In this document: piece by piece, positions 1 to 5,406 of the stretch | How the letters are laid out: every line of letters begins with the position of its first letter | How positions within the stretch are numbered: position 1 is the first letter of the stretch | From: Thermoplasmata archaeon | GTDB taxonomy: Archaea; Thermoplasmatota; Thermoplasmata; Lutacidiplasmatales; UBA184 | DNA: 7,796 bases | Assembly (NCBI GenBank): GCA_030037035.1 | Contig: JASHSA010000076.1 | Location: 1-7,796 of the forward strand | Reading direction: 5' to 3' | Translations under genes and position numbers: made by a program | Notes under the pieces: model-generated | What the model was told of the DNA's origin: nothing | The model's database searches: none | Seen by the model: the letters and a program-made list of their open reading frames with translations, nothing else

Positions 1-311
1 AACGGCTTCGGCGCCGTGGCTCCTCCCGCGAACCGCACCGCCTCGCGGGCGAACGCTACGAAGACGACCCCGGCGCTCGCCGACATGACGACGCTCGCGA
101 TCCAGAGGCCGGCGACCGCGCTCCGCGCGGCCGGCGCGAGCTCGTAAACGAGGGCGCCGCAGAGCATGCCGGTCATCATCAGCAAGAGGAACACGACGAT
201 TGCCGCGCGGATCGAGGACGTGCAGTTCGCCGCCCACCGGACGAACACCGCGGTCGACGTCGCCATCGCCGCCGCGAGCGTGGCGAGGAGCGCGAGCAGG
301 ACCGGCGTCAC
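1..311 (-). CDS. Small membrane protein, three predicted helices, cut by left edge
   Basis: I do not recognise this protein. Read on the minus strand from a GTG at 311, the frame stays open for 103 codons to the window edge, so the C-terminus is missing. It begins MTPVLLALLATLAAAMATST and shows three hydrophobic stretches at about residues 3-24, 36-56 and 65-88, separated by short charged turns (R25, R34, E57, R63, R89), as in an integral membrane protein. A purine-rich GAGGG at 317-321 lies 5 nt before the GTG and supports this start. The gene begins 24 nt after the stop of the larger membrane-protein gene and on the same strand, so the two probably share a transcript and perhaps a membrane complex. 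No catalytic or transport motif is visible. The reading frame and membrane nature are seen; the functional link is inferred from position. Confidence 0.72.
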   Translation of the reverse strand, partial: MTPVLLALLATLAAAMATSTAVFVRWAANCTSSIRAAIVVFLLLMMTGMLCGALVYELAPAARSAVAGLWIASVVMSASAGVVFVAFAREAVRFAGGATAPKP

Positions 312-335
312 GGAAACCCTCGGTCGGTCGCCGGC

Positions 336-1655
336 TTAGCGTGCGTCGGGCGAACCGGCGCCCGCTCCCGGCGCGCCGAGTGCGGACGCCGGCGACGCCG
401 TCGGGCCGGGGAGTCGTCGTGGTTCAAAGAGCGGGCGGGCCGTCTGGAGGTCGGGCGCCGGTTCGACGCGGGCGACGGTCGCAAGGAGCGGGCCGAACGC
501 CCGTTCGGGCGCGATCGCCGCCACCAGGACGAACCCGGAGGGGAGCACGTACTCGAGCGCCCACCGCACGTAGAGCGGGATCCCCGAGACCGCACCGACC
601 GGCACCGCACCCCAGACGCCCGTGAGGCCCACGACCCCGAGCAGCTGCCCGGAGAGGTTGTCGAGACCGGAGCCGGCGATCGGGGCCGGGATCCAGACGA
701 GCACGGAGAGGGCGACGGCCGCGAAGGCGGCCAAGACGAGCCTTGCCGGGCCGGCGCCCAGGGCGCGGAAGCCGCGCAGTGCGCGGTCCGGGAAGAACGC
801 GGCGCCGACCGCCAGGGCGGCGATCAGTTGGTGCTGGAGCAGCCATCGCACCCACCAGCCCGCGGTCGCCGTGGCCGGCGCGTGGGTCGTCCAGTCCGCG
901 AACATCGACAGCGACCAGAGGATCCCGCCGACCGCGAGCGTGCCGCGCAGGAGCGCCCCTGCGACCCAGCGACGGTCGAGCGGAGGAGGGATCCGGCGCG
1001 GGCGCGACGCGCCGGTCGCCCGGACGCCCAGCAACCCGCCGTAGACGGTCAGGAGCAGCTCCTGCCCGAGCAGCGCCGCCCAGACGATCGCGACCTGGGC
1101 GACGCCGAGGTACCAGTTGTTCAGGACGAGGTTCGCGGTCGTCGTCCCCGAGGCCTGCGCGATCAGCCCGACGCCGCCGGTCGCCGCCGCGGTGGTCGTG
1201 CAGCAGGAGCCGATCGTCACGAGGCCGATCATCGCCGGGGTGAGCCCGGTCGCCGCCCCGACCGCCTTCGAGCGGGCGACGTCGTCCGGGGTCGGCCGGA
1301 CGAGGCGGACGATGAGACCGGCGGCGACCGCCATCCCGACGCCCACCCCGGCCGCGACCGCGACCATCGCGATCGTCGTGAAGAACGGGAGGGCGAGGAC
1401 CCCCCACGGCCCGTAGACGATCACCCCCGGGTAGAGCCACCACGACTGGCCCGTGCCGCTGCCGAGCACGACCTCGACGGCCGTGCCGCCTCCCGCGGGG
1501 TACAGGTCGAGCATCCCCCCGGCGAGCAGCGACGCCAGGCCGTAGAGGACGCCGAAGAACACCGCCGCCGCGACCAGGTGGGTTCGGCGCAGGAAGGCGC
1601 GGATCTCGGTCAGCAAGAGCGCCGGCGCCAGCGCCGGGCCCGGGGACGACGGCAT
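336..1655 (-). CDS. Polytopic membrane protein of unknown function with a Cys-Cys motif
   Basis: The protein has 439 residues, starting at the ATG at 1655 and ending at TAA (336-338). I recognise no family. Roughly nine or ten hydrophobic segments are visible, at about 27-47, 74-90, 94-118, 138-166, 178-210, 229-249, 270-288, 303-323, 335-360 and 370-390. A Pro/Ala-rich tail of about 45 residues follows. The most distinctive element is IGSCCTTTAAATGG at about 148-161, inside a hydrophobic segment. C151 and C152 are the only cysteines I find, which suggests a metal, haem or redox site in the membrane. W72 and W73, the charged loop PTPDDVARSK (121-130) and H275 are other polar or aromatic features. 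A TATA-like element about 26 nt upstream places transcription start at or next to the ATG, so the mRNA is probably leaderless. A smaller membrane protein follows 24 nt downstream. It could be a permease or an oxidase-associated subunit, but nothing in the sequence decides this. Confidence 0.85.
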   Translation of the reverse strand: MPSSPGPALAPALLLTEIRAFLRRTHLVAAAVFFGVLYGLASLLAGGMLDLYPAGGGTAVEVVLGSGTGQSWWLYPGVIVYGPWGVLALPFFTTIAMVAVAAGVGVGMAVAAGLIVRLVRPTPDDVARSKAVGAATGLTPAMIGLVTIGSCCTTTAAATGGVGLIAQASGTTTANLVLNNWYLGVAQVAIVWAALLGQELLLTVYGGLLGVRATGASRPRRIPPPLDRRWVAGALLRGTLAVGGILWSLSMFADWTTHAPATATAGWWVRWLLQHQLIAALAVGAAFFPDRALRGFRALGAGPARLVLAAFAAVALSVLVWIPAPIAGSGLDNLSGQLLGVVGLTGVWGAVPVGAVSGIPLYVRWALEYVLPSGFVLVAAIAPERAFGPLLATVARVEPAPDLQTARPLFEPRRLPGPTASPASALGAPGAGAGSPDAR

Positions 1656-1675
1656 CCGAGGCTTGACCTGCGAGC

Positions 1676-1684
1676 GACTTATGA
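1676..1684 (-). promoter_or_regulatory. TATA-like promoter element of the polytopic membrane protein gene
   Basis: On the minus strand the element reads cataagt, an AT-rich island in otherwise GC-rich DNA. Its centre near 1681 is 26 nt from the A of the ATG at 1655. That is the usual TATA-to-start-site distance in archaea, so the transcript would begin at the start codon. The placement is measured from the sequence; promoter activity is inferred. Confidence 0.6.
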
Positions 1685-1727
1685 GCCGTCGGTCCGGACG
1701 ACGGTGGAGCTTCGGACGGACGGGACG

Positions 1728-1734
1728 CTTTATG
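1728..1734 (+). promoter_or_regulatory. TATA-like promoter element of the tRNA-Ser gene
   Basis: The plus strand reads ctttatg, centred near 1731. Twenty-six nt downstream falls at about 1757, two or three nt before the mature 5' end of the tRNA at 1760. This fits an archaeal tRNA promoter with a very short 5' leader. It is divergent from the membrane-protein promoter about 50 nt away. Confidence 0.6.
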
Positions 1735-1759
1735 CTCAGGCGGTCGCTGGCCGAGCCGA

Positions 1760-1875
1760 GCGGGGATGGCCCAGCCCGGTAAGGCGCTGGATTGCTAATC
1801 CAGTGGTGGTTTCACCTCGGGGGTTCAAAGGGGGGTCGGGGAGGTCCCGACTCCCGGAGCATCCCCCTCCCCGCG
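1760..1875 (+). tRNA. tRNA-Ser(GCU) with a 32-nt T-loop intron
   Basis: All parts of a class II serine tRNA are visible. The acceptor strand GCGGGGA (1760-1766) pairs perfectly with TCCCCGC (1868-1874), and the discriminator is G1875, as usual for archaeal tRNA-Ser. The D-arm is GCC/GGC (1769-1771/1783-1785). The anticodon stem CTGGA/TCCAG (1787-1791/1799-1803) holds the loop TTGCTAA with anticodon GCT at 1794-1796, reading AGC and AGU. The long variable arm is GGTG-GTTT-CACC (1805-1816). The T-stem GGGGG/CCCCC (1819-1823/1863-1867) closes only if 1830-1861 is removed, giving the standard 7-nt loop TTCAAAT. CCA is not encoded. The 3' half lies antisense to the end of the DUF35 gene. Identity is nearly certain because four independent helices agree. 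Confidence 0.93.
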
Positions 1876-2211
1876 TCCCGACCCCGACGGCGCGCTCCCG
1901 ACGGCACGGTAGATCGCCCCGGCCGCGCTCACCCGGACCGTGCGGCCGATCTCCGGAAGCGGCGGCGTGGCGACGACCAAGAGACGGACCCCGTCCTCCA
2001 GCTCGACCAGGGCGAGCAGGTGGGGCTTCTCCCACCCTGGCGGCGGGACCTCCAGGGTCGTCGCGGCAAGCACCGTGCCGTTCGGCGAGGCGAGATACGT
2101 CTCGGGGGTCGGGTTCGCGCAGCGGGGGCAGGGTCCGTCGGCCGGCACAAACCGTGCGTGGCAGTTGGGGCATTTCGCGAGGGTGAGTCCCGGAGCCTCG
2201 GCCGCGCTCAC
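1825..2211 (-). CDS. DUF35 zinc-ribbon/OB-fold protein, thiolase partner
   Basis: The 128-residue protein starts at the GTG at 2211. The start is supported by GGGGAGG 7 nt upstream and by the GTGA overlap with the thiolase stop. The N-terminus has a rubredoxin-like zinc ribbon, CPNC-x10-CPRC (C14, C17, C28, C31). A beta-rich OB-fold region follows at about 40-104, including PETYLASPNGTVLAATTLEV and LLALVELEDGVRLL. This is the layout of DUF35 acyl-CoA-associated proteins. In archaeal mevalonate synthesis such a protein bridges thiolase and HMG-CoA synthase and shares a CoA-binding site; in actinobacterial steroid catabolism the homologous domain partners the thiolase-like aldolase Ltp2. Here the thiolase is next door but no HMG-CoA synthase is seen. 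The last 20 or so residues are Gly/Ser/Pro-rich and are encoded largely antisense to the tRNA. The TGA stop at 1825-1827 falls in the tRNA T-loop. Confidence 0.88.
   Translation of the reverse strand: MSAAEAPGLTLAKCPNCHARFVPADGPCPRCANPTPETYLASPNGTVLAATTLEVPPPGWEKPHLLALVELEDGVRLLVVATPPLPEIGRTVRVSAAGAIYRAVGSAPSGSGRGEGDAPGVGTSPTPL
1830..1861 (+). other. tRNA intron at position 59/60 with a bulge-helix-bulge fold
   Basis: The 32-nt intron folds into a 10-bp hairpin, GGGGGTCGGG (1831-1840) with CCCGACTCCC (1846-1855), containing one G-U pair and a GAGGT loop. Between this hairpin and the T-stem each strand has exactly 7 nt. TTCA (1824-1827) faces GGAG (1856-1859) as a central helix with pairs U-G, U-A and C-G plus one A/G mismatch. 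This leaves 3-nt bulges AAG (1828-1830) and CAT (1860-1862). Archaeal splicing endonuclease cuts after the second nucleotide of each bulge, here AA/G and CA/T. That yields exactly the exon ends that restore the TTCAAAT loop. The one mismatch makes the motif slightly relaxed. Confidence 0.85.
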
Positions 2212-3341
2212 GTCGCGGCCTCCCCGAGGATCGTGACGAAGTTCTGCACGCCGAGGCCGGCCATGGAGTGGGCGAGGCCGACCTTCGGTCGTCGCGCGAC
2301 CGCGGTCGGACCGGCTTCCCCCATGACCTGGAGGGCGATCTCCGCGATCGCGGCGAGACCCGACGCGCCGACCGGATGCCCGCGGCCGAGCAACCCTCCG
2401 CCCGGATTGACCGGAAGACGCCCGTCGGCGCCGACCCACCCGCGCTCGAACCAGGAGGCGCCCTCTCCGGGCCCGCAGAACCCCAGGTCCTCGAGATGGA
2501 CGAGCCCGAACGGCGCGAAGGCGTCGTGGAGCTCGACGACCTCGACGCTCTTGCGGGTCAGTCCGCAGGCCTCGTACGCCCGCCGGGCCGCGAGCCTCGT
2601 CGCGACGAACGACGTGAGGTCGTCGCGGTCGATGAGCCGAAGCGCGTCGAACCCCTGGCCCAGGCCGAGGACCGTCGCGGGTCCGCGACCTCTCTCCACC
2701 ACCGTCGCGGCCGCCCCGTCGGAGATCGGGGCGCAGTGGAGAAGGCGCAGCGGGAGTGCGACGGGCCGGCTCCCGTCCGCCTCGCTCGCCGACACCGGCG
2801 TCGAGAAGTGGGCCCGGGGATTGCGCGACGCCATCCGGCGGTCGTGGGCGCTGACGAGGCTCGGAGCGCTGGCGGAAGCGCCGTGGCGCTGCAGGTACCT
2901 CTGGGCGACGAGCGCGCCCAGGCCGACCATCGAGGCCCCGGCAGCGACCTCGCTCTCGTGGAGCGCCGCCGTGAGCTCGCGGGTGAGGCTCGCCGTCGGG
3001 AGGTCGGTCATCTTCTCGGCGGCGACGACGAGAGCGCGGCTCGCACGCCCGGCCTCGATCGCGGTCACGGCGGCGTGGAACGCCGCCGCCCCGGTCGCGC
3101 TGGCCGCCTCGACCCGGAGGCCGCTCGCCGACTCGAGCCCGAGGCGGCCCGCCAGGCGGGGAAGGAGCGCCATCGGGCCGGCCGGGCCGTGGGCGAGCAT
3201 GGTGCCGACGACGAGGAGGTCGACCGTCTTCCGCCCGATCCCCTCGAGGGCCGCCCCGGCGGCCTCCGCCGCGAGGTCGACGAGCCCCTCGGGCCGCTTG
3301 CCGAACCGACCGAGGCCGACGCTCGCCACGCGGACGTTCAT
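2208..3341 (-). CDS. Thiolase-superfamily (SCP2/archaeal type) protein with Ser at the nucleophile position
   Basis: The protein has 377 residues. The ATG at 3341 overlaps the nuclease stop as ATGA and gives the expected N-terminus MNVRVASVGLGRFGK. Family hallmarks are LLHCAPISDGAAA (about 200-212), ELHDAFA with H272, the EDLGFCGPGEG stretch (284-294), NPGGG and GRGHPVGASG with the catalytic H322, and a C-terminal HSMAGLG loop (358-364). In active thiolases the acyl-accepting Cys sits in a motif like EAACASG. Here the motif reads VEAASATG, with Ser81 (codon AGC) in its place. The fold and CoA binding should be kept, but classical two-step Claisen chemistry through a thioester on Cys is doubtful. 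A DUF35 partner follows directly. Possible roles are an Ltp2-like retro-aldolase, a non-decarboxylating condensation partner, or a weakened thiolase. Family is certain; reaction is open. Confidence 0.92.
   Translation of the reverse strand: MNVRVASVGLGRFGKRPEGLVDLAAEAAGAALEGIGRKTVDLLVVGTMLAHGPAGPMALLPRLAGRLGLESASGLRVEAASATGAAAFHAAVTAIEAGRASRALVVAAEKMTDLPTASLTRELTAALHESEVAAGASMVGLGALVAQRYLQRHGASASAPSLVSAHDRRMASRNPRAHFSTPVSASEADGSRPVALPLRLLHCAPISDGAAATVVERGRGPATVLGLGQGFDALRLIDRDDLTSFVATRLAARRAYEACGLTRKSVEVVELHDAFAPFGLVHLEDLGFCGPGEGASWFERGWVGADGRLPVNPGGGLLGRGHPVGASGLAAIAEIALQVMGEAGPTAVARRPKVGLAHSMAGLGVQNFVTILGEAAT
2219..2225 (-). promoter_or_regulatory. Shine-Dalgarno site of the DUF35 gene
   Basis: GGGGAGG on the minus strand ends 7 nt before the GTG at 2211, inside the end of the thiolase gene. 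It decides the start of the DUF35 gene and shows that internal operon genes here use ribosome binding sites, whereas first genes appear leaderless. Confidence 0.6.
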
Positions 3342-3892
3342 CCGCCGAGCGGCTCCGGCCGGGAGGAAAGGAACCGCACGCGACCGAGGAACCGCGACAG
3401 CGGCATGCCGCCGTTCCAGCGCAGGATCCCGTTCCCCTCCTGCGTCGCCTCGACCGGGGGGAGGGTCCGGCACGCGACCCCGAGCACGCCCCGGTTCGGA
3501 GGGTTACCGGCCGAGAACAACCGCCAGGCCTCCTGGCCACGCAGGCCGAGCCGTCGGTAGGCATAGACGACCATCAGGCCGGCCCGCGCCGCCACGGCCC
3601 GGTGCGCCGCGAGCTGCTCGTTCGCCCGCCCGCTTGCCGCGGTGAACCGGATCACGTCGGCGCTCGACGCCTTCACCTCGATCGGCAGCGCGATCTCGCG
3701 GCGGAGCGCGACCAGGTCGAGGCCGAGGGAGCCGGCGCCCCGGACGACGAGGTACGGCTCCTCGATGAGGCGCTCGAAGTCGCTGCGCTCCGTCGGGGGA
3801 AGGCTCCGTGCGTACGCCCGCACCGAGCCCGGGTCGCCGGACAGCAGGCTCCGCAGCTCGCGCTCGTACCCCCCGAACCCGTGACCGACCAC
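3338..3892 (-). CDS. hjc: Holliday junction resolvase Hjc-like nuclease
   Basis: The 184-residue protein starts at the GTG at 3892; an in-frame stop lies upstream within the TATA region, so no longer start is possible. It carries the archaeal Hjc/PD-(D/E)XK core: YERELRSLL with the first catalytic Glu (E10), RGAGSLGLDLVAL with D59, and IEVK with E72 and K74. The helix around NEQLAAHRAVAARAGLMVVY follows. Hjc cuts four-way DNA junctions as a dimer during recombination and fork repair. Typical Hjc is about 120-140 residues. This one has roughly 25 extra residues between the first motif and the RGAGS strand and an extension of about 70 residues ending in GNGILRWNGGMPLSRFL. I believe this form occurs in Thermoplasmatales, but this is from memory. 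It heads the operon and overlaps the thiolase start by 4 nt. A related archaeal endonuclease acting on another substrate is possible. Confidence 0.88.
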   Translation of the reverse strand: MVGHGFGGYERELRSLLSGDPGSVRAYARSLPPTERSDFERLIEEPYLVVRGAGSLGLDLVALRREIALPIEVKASSADVIRFTAASGRANEQLAAHRAVAARAGLMVVYAYRRLGLRGQEAWRLFSAGNPPNRGVLGVACRTLPPVEATQEGNGILRWNGGMPLSRFLGRVRFLSSRPEPLGG

Positions 3893-3917
3893 GTCGCTCC
3901 GGTGCCGGTCGACGGCG

Positions 3918-3926
3918 CTCTATAAG
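3918..3926. promoter_or_regulatory. Shared TATA box between two divergent genes
   Basis: The 56-nt gap between the Hjc-like nuclease and the ATPase holds a single AT-rich element, ctctataag. On the plus strand its centre at 3923 is 26 nt from the GTG at 3949, which predicts a leaderless ATPase mRNA. On the minus strand it reads cttatag, about 30 nt from the GTG at 3892, which predicts a leader of only a few nucleotides. I see no other TATA-like sequence in the gap, so one element probably serves both directions. Confidence 0.6.
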
Positions 3927-3948
3927 CGGATTGGCGCAGTGGCGGCCG

Positions 3949-5406
3949 GTGGTGGCCGCACCGGTCGCGCTCGATATCGCACCGTCCGAGGTCGCCGTCG
4001 CCCGGAGCCTCGCGGCGCTGGTCGCCGAGGCCGAGCGGCGGCGGGCCGTCCGCGGCGTCGCCTCGGCACCGCCGAGCTTCCGCCTCTCCGACCTTCGTTC
4101 CCGCCTCCTCCGGGAGCGGGTCTTCGAGGACCCGACCCGCCTCCTCGGCCGGCTGAAGCGGCGCGGGCTGCTCCAGGAGCTTCCCGGCGGCTCGGGCGAG
4201 AAGCACTTCCGCGCCCCGTACCCGGACGAGCTGCGCCAGCTCCTTCTCGGCGAGGCCGCGCGCACGGACGCCTCCGAGGTCACGGGCCCGACGTTCCTCC
4301 CGGACGAGGAGGCGGAGATCCGCGCGATGGACGCCGAGTTCCTCGACCACCTGCGCGAGGTCGTCGGGCGCCGGCTCGACGCGACGATCGCCTTCGGCCG
4401 TACGTTCGACGTCGAGCACCTCGCCCGCTACCTGCGGGACCTCTTCGGCGAGGAGCTCTACTTTGACTCGCTGATCTCGCTGCTGCAGCAGTACGCGCTC
4501 GCCGACGCCCCGCTCGTGGCGCCGACCGGCCGCGTCACCGGGGCGACCGGCTTCCACCTCGCGCTGTTCGGGCCGCCGGGGACCGGCAAGACGTTCTCGA
4601 TCGACGACCTCGTGCGCGGCAACCCGCGCAGCGGCGTGCCGCCCCACGGCCTCCCCGGACGGAGCCGCTACTGCGGCGGCATCACCCCGGCGCAGTTCCT
4701 GCGCGTCGGCGCCTCCTACTCGGGCAGGACGTTCAACTTCATCGTCCCCGAGTTCAACGACTGGTTCAAGTACCGTGGGATGGTCGAGCCGCTCAAGCTC
4801 GTCATGGAGCAGCGCGAGGTGAAGTGGGAGACGACGTTCGGCACCGTCGGGCCGTACACGTTCCGCTCGTTCTTCTCCGTCAACTACAACGTCCGCACCG
4901 GGGCCGCCGACGACTATTGGACGACGATCGCGGACCCGAACTTCGCCGCGCTCGAGGACCGGATGCTGCTGCGGTTCCATCCGATGACGCCGAGCCGGTT
5001 CCGCGCGGTCGAGCGCAGCGCCGAGCGCCTCGAGCTCGGCGAGCTCGACTTCGACCTCGCCGCGTCGATCCGCGACCACCTGACGCTGGTCTACGCGATC
5101 GAGACCGGCCACCCGCTCGTCCCCCGGTCGTTCCGCCGGCGGTCGGTCCGCCTCGAGCGGCCGCTCTACGACCGCCTCCGCGCCGTCTCGGAGAAGGCGC
5201 TCGACCGTACCGCCGTGCCGAAGTTCTCTCCACGGCTCAAGAGCCGCGCGGTCCGGCTCGCCGCGGCGGCGTCGCTGCTCGGCTACTTCGCGACCCCGGA
5301 CGACCCCGGCCTCGCGATCGGGCGCCAGGAGACCGAGCTCGCGGCGAGGTTCTACACCGAGGAGATCCGTGCCCGAGAAGGACGACGGGGCCAAGCCGCG
5401 GCCTAG
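3949..5406 (+). CDS. AAA+ ATPase, MCM/MoxR-like, with N-terminal winged-helix-like region
   Basis: The protein has 485 residues from the GTG at 3949, chosen because a TATA box lies 26 nt upstream. The frame stays open further back but runs into the divergent nuclease. Residues about 43-80 (FRLSDLRSRLLRERVFEDPTR onward) resemble a winged helix. Walker A is GPPGTGKT (208-215). The Walker B position reads FNFIVPEF (262-269), so E268 is kept but the usual Asp is Pro267. The stretch around LKLVMEQREVKWE and the beta-hairpin-like GTVGPYTFRSFF resemble the helix-2 insert and pre-sensor region of MCM and MoxR ATPases. Sensor 1 is VNYN (N314), arginine-finger candidates are R338 and R342 (EDRMLLRF), and SPRLKSRAVRLAAAASLLG (428-446) looks like the sensor-2 lid. 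The family name is unknown to me. A remodelling or DNA-handling motor is likely. It overlaps the zinc-ribbon gene by 38 nt. Confidence 0.88.
   Translation: MVAAPVALDIAPSEVAVARSLAALVAEAERRRAVRGVASAPPSFRLSDLRSRLLRERVFEDPTRLLGRLKRRGLLQELPGGSGEKHFRAPYPDELRQLLLGEAARTDASEVTGPTFLPDEEAEIRAMDAEFLDHLREVVGRRLDATIAFGRTFDVEHLARYLRDLFGEELYFDSLISLLQQYALADAPLVAPTGRVTGATGFHLALFGPPGTGKTFSIDDLVRGNPRSGVPPHGLPGRSRYCGGITPAQFLRVGASYSGRTFNFIVPEFNDWFKYRGMVEPLKLVMEQREVKWETTFGTVGPYTFRSFFSVNYNVRTGAADDYWTTIADPNFAALEDRMLLRFHPMTPSRFRAVERSAERLELGELDFDLAASIRDHLTLVYAIETGHPLVPRSFRRRSVRLERPLYDRLRAVSEKALDRTAVPKFSPRLKSRAVRLAAAASLLGYFATPDDPGLAIGRQETELAARFYTEEIRAREGRRGQAAA
5359..5364 (+). promoter_or_regulatory. Shine-Dalgarno-like site of the zinc-ribbon gene
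   Basis: GAGGAG lies 4 nt before the GTG at 5369, within the end of the ATPase gene. It supports initiation at this GTG despite the 38-nt overlap, rather than at the later in-frame GTG at about codon 36. Confidence 0.45.

Noticed and set aside
1876..1911. Terminator for the tRNA gene
   Set aside because: No T-run or convincing hairpin with a T-rich tail was found after the tRNA or after any gene in the window.
3342..3473. Upstream ATG or GTG extension of the thiolase (44 more residues)
   Set aside because: The extra residues do not resemble a thiolase N-terminus and lie over the nuclease gene; the ATGA junction at 3341 gives the expected start.
1792..3645. Long plus-strand open frame antisense to the thiolase operon
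   Set aside because: The translation is rich in Arg, Pro and Ala, has no recognisable motif, and mirrors real genes with strong family signatures. High GC suppresses stop codons in shadow frames.
3808..3948. Upstream extension of the ATPase frame
   Set aside because: It would cover the TATA box and the divergent nuclease gene; the GTG at 3949 sits at the right distance from the promoter.
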